64,000 nt of DNA from Effrenium voratum (GCA_963377175.1 CAUJNA010003505.1:62001-126000), one strand, 5' to 3'; shown: positions 42,500-53,815, counted from the stretch's first letter. Notes: a model not told the origin generated them from the sequence alone. Program-made: numbers and translations.

Positions 42500-43050
42500 C
42501 ATGTTTGCAGCGTGTAAACGCCACTGGCCGGGAAATGACCGAACAGGCGGCCTGCCGGCTGAATTGCCGGCAAGAACGGGACCGGTCCGAGTTTGCCGCA
42601 TACCGCAGGGCCGAGTTTGCAGCATACCGCGCAAGCGCCGCCAAGAACGTGACCGGTCTCAAGTGTGCCGAGTTTTGCCGAGTTTACCGCATACTGCAGG
42701 TGGTCGGGCTTCAAGTGTACCGAGTTTGCAGCATCCCGTGCAAGCGCCGCTGGCGGGGAAATGGCAGAACGAGCGGCTTGCCGGCTGAATTGCCGTCCGT
42801 GCGCCGGTGGGATTTGGGAAAGCAGCGAGAACGAGCTGGGGTCATCCGTGTGCCGGTGGGATTTAGCTTGGCGGAGGCAACAGGAATTCAGGTGACCTCG
42901 GCGTGTGCCGGTGGGATTTGCTTCTGCGGGTGCAACCAGCGCGAGGTGACGGGAGGTGCTGGAGGCCGCGTGCCGGTGGGATTTGGTCCACAGAGGCGCG
43001 GCGATAACGAGGCGCGGTCGTCCGAATGCCGGTGGGATTTGATATCAACT
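42500..43050. repeat. Two neighbouring repeat arrays
   Basis: 42500-42780 has irregular copies of GTTTGCAGCATACCGCGCAA and GAATTGCCG/CGCCGGCTGA. From 42795 the motif GTGCCGGTGGGATTTG occurs five times (near 42797, 42851, 42905, 42971 and 43027), spaced 54-66 bp, with variable sequence between. Confidence 0.85.
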
Positions 43051-43197
43051 CAATAGGGAACACTTATTTTACAACATCGTGACTGAGGTGTTCCCACTTG
43101 CCTCTTGTTGGAGAACTTCGTGTCAAGGCTCGGCCCAAGCATGTTGCGCCGAAGCCACGGGTGAAGGTGCTGCCTCTGGGCCGGGTTGTGGGCCCTA

Positions 43198-43609
43198 ACC
43201 CGGCAAACTCCAGGCCAGCGCGCCCCAGACCAGAGGGCCCCAGGCCAAACGTGCCAGTGCTGGTGCCACCTCCACCACCGCCCCCGCGCTGAGGCCAAGG
43301 CCGCCGCCTGTGCCGCCGCAGCCTCACCACTATCGGCAGCAGCAGCAGCCGCTTCAGAAGCAGCAGCTGCAAGCAAAAGAAGTGCTGCTGGTGGAGGAGA
43401 TGGAGGAGATGGAGAAGGTGCAAGTGGAGGAGCAGGATGAGTGGCAGGGGGACAAGAAGGACAAGAAGGATGCAGCAATCTTCGTCCCGGTCCTGACCGC
43501 ATCCAGCAACGCAAGACAGCTGCGGGCTGTTTCCAAACCTGCTGCGCTTGCTGCTTCCAATCCTTGCTGGGACTGCCCTGATGAGTTTGTGTTCGGGTCC
43601 AATAAATAG
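43198..43609 (+). CDS. Unassigned Gln/Glu/Pro-rich frame
   Basis: After a TAA at 43195 a frame with no ATG near its start runs to a TAG at 43607-43609. It reads RPRPPPVPPQPHHYR, then a Gln run, then EVLLVEEMEEMEKVQVEEQD and KKDKKDAAIFVPVLT. Low-complexity composition leaves all frames of both strands partly open. It may be the last exon of a decayed copy of a gene or nothing. AATAAA overlaps the stop. Confidence 0.2.
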
Positions 43610-44679
43610 AAAAACATGTTTCCTTTATTTTTAGTATCTGATGCTGCATGCTGTGGGTGATATTTAGGCTAGTGGGAGTTGTGCCTGACAAGAGCCATGT
43701 TATTTCTCACCAGGTCTTTCCAAACCCAAACTGCACGCCAAACACTTCCTTTGATCTATTATCAATCTTTGGCATTCATTCTGTTCCCTTGGAGGCGTTG
43801 GCGACAAAGAAGGCGATTGGCATCGGCCGTGGCAAAGGCTACAACAGCATAGAGTTTGAGGTGCTGCGGTCAACAGCAATATTACTGGCAAGTAAACAAT
43901 GCCACTCAGTCAGGAAAGGTCGCAGAACCAGTCAGATTTGACCACTGCGCTGCGAGGGCTCATGTAATTCTGGCTCAGTGAAAAAGCCAGCTGTGGGGGA
44001 ACCGCTGCTCAACTTGTTCCACACTCTATGGCTTGCCAAAACCAACTGCTTATTTGGGGCAACAAAATTTGACTTCTGGCTTGACTTTTAGCTCTGCAGC
44101 AGGCTTCGTTGTTGGAACCATTGTGGGGCCGGGCGTTGAGGGCCTTCATTTGGGGGGGCACTGCGTGTTTTTCTTTTTGGGTGCATTCGCATTAAGTTCC
44201 ATTCCCGGTGGCATTGGAAGCTTGACATTTGGCATTAATTGAGGGCTTCCATTTTGGGGGGCGTATTCTGGTAGCAGGTGTGAGGCTGAGGGCTTTCACG
44301 TTTTTGGTAGCCTTGCAAGCTTAGGAAACTGACGAAATTACACGCCTGTTTTGCAAACTTGTTGTCGTAATTGAATTAATTGTCAGTCAAGGAAATCCCT
44401 TTACCTTGAACTCACGCCCTCCGCAACGGATGCAAATTGTGTCTAGGCAATAGCAGGTGGAACCACTGCTTGCCTTTTGCAAGTTTATGACTTCAAAAAC
44501 CAATGTATTCATTGAACTTGACCCCTGGGCCGTGTTGGCTCTTGAAATCGATGCACTTCCACATCCATAACCCCCAAGCCGATGCACTTGAGGCTTAGTA
44601 GGCGCAATCTCGATGACTTTGAACCCTTAAGCAACTGAAATCGATGCACTTTGGAGTCCATGGCCAAATCGAGGCACTT

Positions 44680-44940
44680 TGTTCGGGCATCACCCGAAAA
44701 TCAATGCAGTTCATGGCCCGCTAAATCGATGCACCACTTTGGGACACCACCCGAAAATCGATGCACTTTGGAGTTCATGGCCCGCTAAATCGATACTTTG
44801 GGACATCGCCCGAAAATCGATGCACTTTGGAGTTCATGGCCCGCTAAATCGATGCACCACTTTGGGACATCACCCGAAAATCGATGCACTTTGGAGTTCA
44901 TGACCCGCTAAATCGATGCACTTGGGGATAGAATTTGCGT
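44680..44940. repeat. Tandem repeat with ATCGATGCAC core
   Basis: CCCGCTAAATCGATGCACCA, CTTTGGGACATCACCCGAAA and ATCGATGCACTTTGGAGTTC alternate. CCCGCTAAATCGA occurs near 44717, 44780, 44838 and 44904. Scattered GATGCACTT copies extend from 44545 to 45250. Confidence 0.85.
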
Positions 44941-45411
44941 AATATCGATGCACCTTGAGTCGGAAAACCGATGGAATCGACGCACAGTGCATTGGTTTCT
45001 GTGAACTCTGAGGTTGCGGCCGGGCCAGCTGAGCTGCCGGCAGGCTGGATCTGGGAAACCCGGCTGTGCAGTTGACATTGTGCATTGATTTGTCTTGAAA
45101 AACCTAGACCTGAAATCAAGGTACTTTGCGCGGAAAAGTGCATTGATTTCCCACTCTGTAGCTACCTGTCATTGATTTCAAAGTTTAGACCAGGCTGATA
45201 GATCAATGACGTGCCTGAAAAGTCTGGAAGGTCAATGCACTTTACGGGGCGAAGCGCATTGGTTTAGGTTTCAGATGTTGGGAGTGAAATGCACGTGATT
45301 ATGTGTTGGACGCACGTCAGGTCAGCGCTTGCCTTCATTCCATTGCCATATTGAACATGATTCATAATCAGGAGCTGTTTGTGGACCAGGGTGTTGCTTG
45401 TAGCTGGGCTC

Positions 45412-45951
45412 ATGGCGCAGTTGGCGCTGCCGGGCTGCGCTACTGAGAACAGAGTTCTTGTGCGAGCGCGTAAAAAGGTTCTCAAGGATGCCAAGGAGGA
45501 GGACGCAGGCCTGAGCAGCGCTGGATCTTCCCCCCCGAAGAAGTTTGTGACCGAGGTGGAGAAGAAGCTGAAACACATGAAGGGCGACACTTCCTTTCTG
45601 AAGGCATTCCCGGGCAAAAGCATCAACGTATTTACAAATTTTCGAAAACATCTTGAAACTGTGCAATTCCGGTTTATGCTGGTCAGGACCTTCGGACAAG
45701 TGCTTGGGAGACGCCCCTTTGCCGAACACAACCCGCAAGAGGCTCCGAGAAAACGTGACAAACCATGGCTCTTGCTCTGGTCCGATGCTTGCAGCTCAGT
45801 GCAAGGCTGCCACCTAAGAGCTTTTGCTGCTTGCAAAGACCCAATTGTCCGTGGAGCCATAATCCACGCAGCAGCAATAGCAGCATTGTCGGTCTGCCTG
45901 TGTTGCCCACGAGCTCCTGCCTGCAAACTGCTTCGGCAAGCAGTTCGCTGA
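45412..45951 (+). CDS. Intron-free 179-codon ORF inside intron 11
   Basis: ATG 45412 opens a frame to TGA at 45949-45951. The middle part is charged and protein-like (ENRVLVRARKKVLKDAKEED, PPKKFVTEVEKKLKHMKGD, TSFLKAFPGKSINVFTN) with good GC third positions; the last third is Cys- and Ala-rich and less convincing. No family recognised. It could be a retrocopy or part of a mobile element lodged in the intron. The longer minus-strand frame (45264-46121) has weaker codon bias. Confidence 0.35.
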   Translation: MAQLALPGCATENRVLVRARKKVLKDAKEEDAGLSSAGSSPPKKFVTEVEKKLKHMKGDTSFLKAFPGKSINVFTNFRKHLETVQFRFMLVRTFGQVLGRRPFAEHNPQEAPRKRDKPWLLLWSDACSSVQGCHLRAFAACKDPIVRGAIIHAAAIAALSVCLCCPRAPACKLLRQAVR

Positions 45952-46532
45952 CAGTCATTCACAATATTTGTTCGCATCTTGGTTTTTGGGTTTCCCGGCT
46001 CTCCTTGTTTCAAGATCATGGAGTCCTCTTTGGATTGGAAGAAAACAGGAAGGGCAGCGGAGATCCCCTCAAAAGGCTGGTGTCGCCAAAACCACATGGC
46101 TTCCAGTTGGAAATGGGGCATCCACTTTCAGCTTCCCAAGCTGCTGGACGTTATATGCTTGTGGGAGAACCATTCAAGGCGTGATGAAACGAAGTAGACG
46201 AATCCACTCAGAAAGTGAGCTTTTAAGCCACTATACAAGGGGGTATATATCTGATCTCCCCAGTCAGGTGGAGAACAACCCTTTCTGTGATACCAAAGTG
46301 GGATTCGCATCACCATGACTACTTTGTCGCTTCAGAAAATGGTTGCCCCCGTTCCCTCTCCAAGAACCATGTAATGCCCTTTAACTTGGGTGTCGCTGGG
46401 GATGGCCATGAACCCTCCAGTAATTTGGACAACAACAACCCTTACAAGGGTTCCTAGGAACCGCCATGACCACTGCGTACAACTACCGGAAGTGCTTCAT
46501 GGCACATTGATCCTCTCGAATCCCGCGTCGAG

Positions 46533-46598
46533 GCGATGACGCGCGCCCAAGCGCGATGGGACGAGATCGCAGTGCCCCTCTGCCCACACGAGCTCAAG
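46533..46598 (+). CDS. Exon 12: GHMP kinase
   Basis: Reads AMTRAQARWDEIAVPLCPHE LK, fitting M-EAQ--FD----P-CPS-L of the family. Acceptor CGCGTCGAG then G; ends CTCAAG before GCAACC (GC). Phase 0 at both ends. Confidence 0.9.
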
Positions 46599-47064
46599 GC
46601 AACCCCTCAACGCCTCGATCGGTTCGATGGGTTCGAGGGTTCGTGGGTTCGAGGGTTCGAGTCGTGATTTCCTGCCCAAGGCGGGGTGTTGTCCAGACAG
46701 GGATGTAATGCTCGGGAATTGCATGGGTTGTCGCAGATGGAGCATTTGGTTGCCATTTACAGTGATAGGAAGGGAACCCCTGTACAGGGATCAAATAGTT
46801 GTTTTGGCATGGCCCTTTTAGCATCACAGAAATGGCACAGGGTTGTTTGCTCAAAATATGGGAACACAAATGAGGGCTTCAGATAGGAGGCATCAACATG
46901 CAACAAGTCCTTGAATTGACCGGATCCAGCCAGGTGCATGCTTGTGGCAAATTTGGTACGGTGACTTTCTGTGATACCAAAAGAATCCCCATTGATCTTA
47001 TTGGATGATTCAAGCTGATGGATTTCCCCCAACCAGATTTCCTTTCAAAGGCGCACTGGGTCCC

Positions 47065-47190
47065 CATACTGTGGGTGGACGAAGTCTTGCACCGCTTTGA
47101 AACCAAGGGAAACCATGGTTTGTTGGTATTTACAGGGAAGCATCATTCCAGGGTTTCTTAGGTGGTGCAGGATTTCGTCCATCCACAGTA
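47065..47190 (+). mobile_element. Family B inverted-repeat element in intron 12
   Basis: CATACTGTGGGTGGACGAAG and TCTTGCACCGCTTTG at the left; GTGGTGCAGGATTTCGTCCA and TCCACAGTA at the right. The interior has GGAAACCATGGTTTGTTGG and CATTCCAGGGTTTCTT. This is the least diverged of the family B copies. Confidence 0.85.
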
Positions 47191-47983
47191 GTTCCATGCG
47201 GCCGATGGCTTTAGCATTGGCACTTATCATGGCGTTCGCCGAATGTTGAGCCTTGCCAGGGTAGCTGGAGAGTGGGATCTTGGTATTTCCAGCGGATTTT
47301 CCCCAACGCGTTCGAACGATTTCCCTGGACGCGTTCCAGGAACCCTTCAATCCGGAACCCTTAAAAAGGTGGTGCAGGCAAAAGCCCGGGTTGGTGTCGC
47401 AAGCTTCACCCGATTGTTCCATGAGACTGAGTGATGTGAGGCTGAAATCCTTGAATATGTTTGTAAACAATCACAGAGGTGGACAAGGGGCTGGGGGCCT
47501 TTTTGAGAGGATAGTGGTCTTCCAGAACCCGGCCATCCGGACATGCTCACCCCATGTGCAACCATGCTGCCACGCATCCCCTGACCGCCGCAATGTATCT
47601 AGGGGCCCCTTCCTGGTCGGCAAAGGTAAGGGCCCTCCACAAACGACACTCTCTACCAAGAAGGGAGGGAACCCTCTGGCATGGAAGGAAACTGGGGCAA
47701 GAAGTCTTCCGAAAGGCGATTCGCCTTTTCGCCTTTCAACCTTCATTTTCCACGAAAAGGTGTGCCCCTGCAGATGAACAGAGGGACCCTTGTGCCCTGT
47801 TGTTTTCCTTCTGTTCGTCCGGGTCAGCGGGTCAAAAGGCAAATCCTCGATTCAAAGGGTTGACCCAAAGGGTGGTCAAGGGGAGATCCGATTTCAGCCA
47901 TACCCTTGTTTCACCCAGGGTCAAAAGCTAAAGCTTGGATCTATACCACTTGCTATTTTTTTGTTTGTTTACGCTGATTAATG

Positions 47984-48069
47984 AACCAATGGTACCATTT
48001 TGGGGTAGGTGCACCACCCAATTTAGGATGTTCACTGGCGGTACGGCATTTGACCCATAGCCATATGGC
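47984..48069 (+). mobile_element. Family A-like element in intron 12, just before exon 13
   Basis: Shares GGATGTTCACTGGCGGTAC and the right end TTTGACCCATAGCCATATGG with the copy at 4505-4616. The left end is degraded. Its right end lies about 40 bp upstream of the exon 13 acceptor. Confidence 0.55.
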
Positions 48070-48109
48070 GCTCCCAGTCCACTTTTCGCCTCTCTCAGCT
48101 CTCTGCAAG

Positions 48110-48175
48110 GCGCCGGCCTTGCACCGACTGCTGGGCCACGAGCAGCTGCAAAAGCACATCTTCGGGGGCAAGGGC
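48110..48175 (+). CDS. Exon 13: GHMP kinase C-terminal region
   Basis: Reads APALHRLLGHEQLQKHIFGG KG. The LKAPALHRLL start and GGKG end match the family (LTAPVLHRLL ... LGGKGVGSQGDG). Acceptor TCTGCAAG then G; ends AAGGGC before GCCAGA (GC). Phase 0. Confidence 0.92.
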
Positions 48176-48334
48176 GCCAGAGCCTCGATCCTTCGAAGCG
48201 GACACCTGCATCAGATTTCTTGACTTGGCGGCTCCCAGCATCCCCTTAGCTTATTGTTTAATGGCCTGCGGCCTGGTTCCGCCGCCCCCACACACCTTAG
48301 AATTTCGGCCCGGGACGAGAGAAAGCACGCGTGC

Positions 48335-48740
48335 ACAGACTCTGTCGCGGACACGAAGACAGACGCAGATACGTAGACAGACACAGACAGACACAAAGAC
48401 ACGCAGACAGACACGCAGCGGGGGGGAGGGTCTTCGCGGACACGAAGACAGACGCAGATGCGTAGACAGACACAGACAGAGCCAGACAGAGACAAAGAGA
48501 CACACACACACACAGACACGCAGGGGGGGACACGAAGACGGACGCAGATACGTAGACAGACACAGACAGACACAAAGAGACAGAGACAGACACGCAGGGG
48601 GTCTTCGCGGACACGAAGACAGACGCAGACAGACCCAGGCAGACACAAAGAGACACAGACAGACACGCAGGGGCAGGGGGGTCTTCGCAGACACGAAGAC
48701 AGACGCAGATACGTAGACAGACATAGACAGTCACAGGGGG
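48335..48740. repeat. ACAGACGCAGATACGTAGACAG repeats in intron 13
   Basis: CACGAAGACAGACGCAGATA and CGTAGACAGACACAGACAGA repeat irregularly, with GGGGG blocks (CAGGGGGG) between them, roughly every 60-110 bp. Open frames on both strands come from this repetition. Confidence 0.9.
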
Positions 48741-48929
48741 GGGGGGCGGCGGAGGGGTGGGGGAAGACTACCCGAAGCCTAAGGGAAGAAGCCCGAAAGC
48801 ACAGGACACGCGATTGAGCCCGTCCTAACGCACGTTGTTTGGTCCCGAAACACCATCGGAAGACTGGGAAGAGAAGCAGGAAGACTACGGGAAGAAGCCG
48901 ACAGACCAAGGAAGATTACGGGAAGAAGC

Positions 48930-49115
48930 CGGAAGGAGGGGGGGGGGGAGGGGGGGGGAGAGGAGGGGGGGGGGGAGAGGAGGGGGGGGGGAGGGGGGGG
49001 GGGAAGGGGCCGGAATCCAGAGATCCAGAAATCCAGAAATCCAGAGATCCAGAGATCCAGAAATCCAGAAATCCAGAAATCCAGAGATCCAGAAATCCAG
49101 AAATCCAGAAATCCA
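48930..49115. repeat. G-rich tract followed by an 8-bp ATCCAGAR repeat
   Basis: 48936-49012 is almost only G with single A. From 49015 the 8-bp unit AATCCAGA / GATCCAGA is repeated about twelve times. ORFs reading WISGFLDF arise from it and are not genes. Confidence 0.93.
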
Positions 49116-50043
49116 GCCGACGTAGAAACCAGCCCCAAGAGCCGCCCCAAGGGACATATATATACATAATCATATTCACATTCAACTTACAGAAAGCATA
49201 TCAACAAAAGCAACACAGAACACACCGCCCCCATGCCGAAAGCATGGTCCATTCTGGACCAGGCATGGAGTCGGCGGATTGTTTTAGTGTTCAGTGGTAG
49301 TTTCCATTTAACCCACTAAAAGTTAAACTTTTAGCCGGGAATCTGAGGGCAGCCCAGTTGAGTGAGGCGAAGGACGGGAGATGTTTTGGGTTTTGGGCGC
49401 TTGTGGATGGGGGAAGCCGTGAGTCTGGGGTTTTGTAGGTTCAAGGCGAAGGTGTGTTGGTCTTTGCCTAGCCTTGGTACAAAATCTGGGGCAGTAGAAC
49501 ATATACTGTACACGCACACACACACATATGCATGTAGCCCCACTGAGAGAGTCGCATAAGGCGAACAAGGTGCGTGTCTGTGTAGTCTCCCAATGAATTC
49601 CCATTGGGGTACGTGACAATTGGGGTCCACCAGGAGAACTGACACGTGCCCTTGAATGTCTGTTTTGCCCTTAGATCGCCCTTGGTTGAACATAACGGCA
49701 ACCTAAAGCCCAGTTGAAACGAAAACGACTGACAACTACCCCACAATGAAAGGGCACCCCTAAACATGGTCGGGATTTTTCCGAATTGTAGCCTTCCCCG
49801 CTACTCACCCCTTGGGCCTCTCTCAGCATGCTCGGAACGCCAAAGAATCCCGATGCCCTCACAAAGTGCCCCCAGGTTGGAATGCGCTCATGTATCGCCA
49901 ATCGTTGTGTTTACCATTCGGAGTCATATAACCCCAACTTGAACAAAGCAAACCAAGAATATTCCAGGGGTTCTGTACAAATTTTGTTCCCACCCCCGAC
50001 CAGGTGCTGTTCGGTTGCGCCCCTGAGAGTACGACTCGCCAAG

Positions 50044-50100
50044 GTGGGCTCACAGGGAGATGGCAGCGCGCAGCTGGTGTGCAAATCCGCCACAGACCAG
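50044..50100 (+). CDS. Exon 14: GHMP kinase motif 3
   Basis: Reads VGSQGDGSAQLVCKSATDQ. With the end of exon 13 it forms GGKGVGSQGDGSAQ, the glycine-rich C-terminal motif of this kinase branch. Acceptor CGCCAAG then G; ends GACCAG before GCGCGG (GC). Phase 0. Confidence 0.93.
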
Positions 50101-50971
50101 GCGCGGGCAGAGAATTCAGGTTTCGGGGCGCTTGGGACGGTTGGGTGAATCAACGTCTCGCGCTTTCCTTTTCTGCGCACGGGGGCTATCCGCGCCAACC
50201 TGAAGCACAATAGAAGGGGAGAATCGGGAAACAGGACATCCGTGCGTCCAGCCGACACATGTCTTCCGCGTGTGCTGGGTGCCACGCGTGCCATGAGTTT
50301 TTCACAGCTACATTTTATGCGTGCCGTGGTGCTTAAGCAACACTTTGCCTGTACACCAAAGTTGCATGTATACCATGCTGCGTGAACAGCAGCAGCATTT
50401 CGGGTGTGCCCGTGCCATGGTCATTGACCGCGAGCATTGCAATCGTGCCATGGTCATAAAACACTAAAGTTGCGCGTGCGTCATGGTAATTGAACACCAC
50501 AGCTTTGCATTCATCATGATCATTGAGACCAACATTTCACGTTTGCCATGGTCAGTGAACTGCAACATCTACGATTGCCTTGTCGTTGAACTCGATTGCA
50601 CAGGTGTCATGATTATTTGACCCAACATACCACGTCCAGGGTCACTTGCCACCCTTCTCATTGTCAACTTTGGATCTTTCAGGCCCACAATTACTGGGGC
50701 CCGGGCCACGCCGATGCTGCCATGGTTCTTCCAGATTAGGAATGTCGGCCAGCCCTTCATTTTGAACGACTCAATACGTCAATACTCCTTTGGCGGATTT
50801 GCCCGGCCTCCCTCACTTCCCAAGTCTCCGGACTGTCCCTCAGTTTTCTTCCATTTGCTTGAGAATATTTGTTGTTTTCCCCTGTTGGTTTTAAATATCA
50901 CTACTGGAAATAGTTGTTTTCCTCCATTTTTCCCAGGGGTCTTAAGAAATGGAAGTCTTTGTTCTGCGCAG

Positions 50972-51033
50972 GAGGAGGCCATGACGATTGTGAAGTCCTT
51001 GGGGATGGAGCCTTTGAAACTCACCATCCCCAA
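50972..51033 (+). CDS. Exon 15: end of kinase domain
   Basis: Reads EEAMTIVKSLGMEPLKLTIP plus two bases of Lys. PLKLTI marks the last strand before the linker to the second domain. Acceptor CTGCGCAG then G; ends CCCCAA before GCCCGG (GC), phase 2. Confidence 0.88.
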
Positions 51034-51893
51034 GCCCGGGGCCTCAGACCTGGAAGGGTCTCACCGATGTCCTAAAGCGAAAGCCACGGCAGGATCTTTT
51101 TTTTTTTTTTCTTCCTTTCTCTTCTTTTAACCTCGTTGAAGATCTTCTAGAAGAGTCTTCCCTGCAATCTTGAATCCAGGCCCCGACTGAAAACGACTGA
51201 AACAGAGTTTGAGAAAGACATATTGACCTTTACCATGATGGAACCGGGCAATGGGTGAAACGGGCGCCGCTCGCTTGCACCCATGGTGGTCCTGTTTCTA
51301 CCTCACAACACCCACTCGATGGGTTTTGGTGGGTTTTTCAGTTGCCAAGAGGGGCAAACCACATGGAACCTATAGACGGGGTGGCGGGGTTGGGGCTTCG
51401 GTAAGGGGTGTCAAGGTAACTGGAACTGACGGTGCTCTTCAACCAATCGCTTGCAAAGTAGTTTTGCTGTGGGGGGGGGGGGGGGGTTGGGGGTGATGCA
51501 TTCCTACTTGCAGCCAAGCATGTTGGAAAATCGTTCCAACAGACACAGGGTTGTTGAACCCTTTAATGAGATGTCTGATTCTGCATGAATACTACGCAGG
51601 GTCTGCGATCTCAGGGACCCTTCAGTGGTTTGCCCTGATTCTCGTTTGGTGACATGCACTGCATATCTCGGGTCTCCCCCAAGACTTGAGGAAGCTGAGG
51701 GCCAGCTCTGCTTGTTTTGTGGATTCACGGATTTTACTCCATAGGCACCCCTTTTGGGTGGCTGCAGTCCTCCTAGGTCTCCAATTGCCACCTCCTTTTG
51801 TTGGAAGCAACTGCGACTGTCTTAAGAGAAGTGTGTCTGGAGCAAAACAGCAACGGGGGCGTCTAGGTCCAGGCCGTTTCTCCGTTTCTCCAG
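51034..51893 (+). other. Intron 15 (GC-AG), between the two enzyme domains
   Basis: Donor GCCCGG, acceptor TTTCTCCAG. Contains a T tract near 51097 and a G run at 51471-51486. Nothing coding recognised. Confidence 0.75.
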
Positions 51894-51935
51894 GCAGAAG
51901 GCGGTGCGCATCGCCATCGTCCCCATCGCAGGCAC
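51894..51935 (+). CDS. Exon 16: start of nucleotidylyltransferase domain
   Basis: Completes a Lys codon, then reads QKAVRIAIVPIAG plus AC. KAV...PIAG matches the first strand and start of the nucleotide-binding loop (KAVIPAAG-GTR) of GalU-like enzymes. Acceptor TTTCTCCAG then G. The donor is inferred as GCGGCG at 51936 because it gives the phase needed by exon 17. Confidence 0.75.
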
Positions 51936-52139
51936 GCGGCGGCAAAGCCGAGCAGGTTGTCTCAAAAGGAGGGAAGGGTGGGTTTTCCCACAAACAAAAC
52001 CAAGGAACTGTAAGGAATTCACAAGGAGCCAAGTTTCAGTGGTTAGGCTTTTGCCTTCTCATATTGAGTTGGCCATTACACTCCCAGGAGCCTTCAACTT
52101 CATGATCAAAAAGGGTGTTGAGAGGTGATTCTGGGCAAG

Positions 52140-52341
52140 ACCATGAGGCGCGCCACAATCAACACGTGCGGCCTAGACTCCTCCAACAACGAATTCGGAT
52201 TCTAAGTCCTCTTTGCCTCCAACCAGAACCTTAGGCTGTTTGACTTTGAACTTTTAGATTTGAGGCATCAACGAACCACGCTGCACCGAATCAAGACCTC
52301 AGCGCTCGGCAGTGTCCAGTTCAAAAGACCATACATCAAGG
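52140..52341 (+). other. Unassigned protein-like frame in intron 16
   Basis: One + frame reads TINTCGLDSSNNEFGF, then a TAA at 52203, then VLFASNQNLRLFDFELL and HRIKTSALGSVQFKRPYIK before GGTAAACC. It looks like a gene fragment with a stop. No family recognised. Not part of the spliced chain. Confidence 0.25.
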
Positions 52342-53719
52342 TAAACCAAAGGGCACCCAATTAACCTTTGTAGCCGTCCTGGGTCAAAAAGCCCAATCCT
52401 AGTCTCAAGAGTTTGCTGGGAGTGCTCCGAGCCTTCCAAAGAGAACCAAAGTAGGGAGTAGAGATTTCGTTTGGTCTCTTTTGCCTTGGAAGTCAGAGAC
52501 CATTAAGAGAAAAGTTCGCCGTAAGCTGTCATGTTTATTCAAGAGGATACACAACGGCCTTTATGGTCCTTCCTTTCTAAGGCCTTTTCATAGGCTGAAT
52601 GTAGATGTCCATACGGGTGTTTTTCAACAGAAGGGTCCCTAGAATGGTAGGGTTCCTCTTGGTTTCCCTTTAGAATACTAGCTATGCGGGAGGGGTTCAC
52701 CATGAGAAGCTCCGAGACGTGAAACGCTGAACCCCATTGGTTTATTGGTGTAGAACCGCGCGGATTCCTTTTGAGCCTTCGGACCCCTTGGTAAAGCTCG
52801 AGAAGGCCTAAGGCGTACTTGGGCCGTCCGAAGAAACACACCTGTATGATTTCAGCCATGTACTTGGGGACCCCCCCCGAAAAAGAAAGGTGCCTGATGG
52901 TTTCACGATTTGCATTTGCCAAGGTTCCCGCGTTTGCCCAGATCGATGTGGTTGAATGGATTGCGGTTCATTCGGCATCCAGGTGCCTGCGCGGGGATGT
53001 GGCCGGCCACCAAGTGACCTTGCCCAAAATTCAGCCTACTTGTTTTGTTTTGCTTTTGTTTGTACCTTTTGGGTTTTGGATTTTCGGTTTTGTTCTTGTC
53101 TTTGTTTAATTTTTTGTTTGTGACTTAGCCTAGCTTATTCACCTTTCCACTGCCAGGTAAACGTTTGATACTTTTGGATACCGGGGGTGTCATCATTTCC
53201 TTTTTGAGGGAACCTGGAAGACCGCTTTACATTGCCAGACCTTACCCTGTTTTCCGCATTCTTTGATAGTTTGTGGTGCTCCTTCCATTTTCAACCAGCA
53301 AACAAGTTCATGTTTTCTCCTTTTCGACCTTGGTCTTTCCTTGTTCTTTTGGCTTTTGCAACTATTCCATCTTGCCTTGGTCTTCCTTCATTCTCCTTTG
53401 GTGTTCCTTCACTTGGCCTGGAAACCATCCAATAAATCATTGCGTTTCCCAGTCTCAAATTATCAGTTCCACCAACCAAGCAGCGGATCGAAAAGGTCCC
53501 TGGGGAACTCCCTTTGAAAGCGACAAAGTTGTAATGGGAATCCCACTGGCCTGTATCTTAGAAAGATACTTCCCAGTGTCCAGTTTTCCACACCCAAAAA
53601 TGGGTTACCAGGGGAAAAACCTTACAAACAAAACAACACCAAAAGACAACACACGTGCTCGACTTTTTGCCAGCCAATCGTTTTACTTAATTTCGCAACC
53701 GCTGGAAGCTGGATCTCAG

Positions 53720-53815
53720 GTGCGTGGGTCCCTGGCTCTTCCCGGTGCGGCGCTTCTCCAGCGTCAAGCCGGCCATCGCCTGGCCGCCTGGCCGTGCGAT
53801 TGCCAGACGCGTGGA
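53720..53815 (+). CDS. Exon 17: nucleotidylyltransferase
   Basis: After one base reads CVGPWLFPVRRFSSVKPAIA then WPPGRAIARRV plus GA. LFP...VKPA matches the conserved LFPAT-AVK of the family, but the usual G-GTR loop just before it is not clean here (GTCVGPW), with about two extra residues. Acceptor ATCTCAG then G; donor GTTGGG (GT), phase 2. Confidence 0.6.

Larger units (their letters stand above)
40618..46532 (+). other. Intron 11 (GC-AG, 5.9 kb)
   Basis: By far the longest intron of the gene. It contains the higher-order satellite at 40960-42160, the arrays at 42500-43050 and 44680-44940, and ORFs at 43198-43609 and 45412-45951, each described separately. Confidence 0.8.

Noticed and set aside
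42795..43050. CRISPR-like array
   Set aside because: Eukaryotic intron context, uneven spacing, only one conserved box and no cas genes.
45264..46121. Minus-strand 285-codon ORF
   Set aside because: The + strand frame of the same region has the better codon bias and protein-like charge pattern; the minus frame appears to be its shadow.
48225..49185. Several 100-230 codon ORFs on both strands
   Set aside because: They follow the ACAGACGCAG and 8-bp ATCCAGAR repeats and the G tract; composition is purely repetitive.
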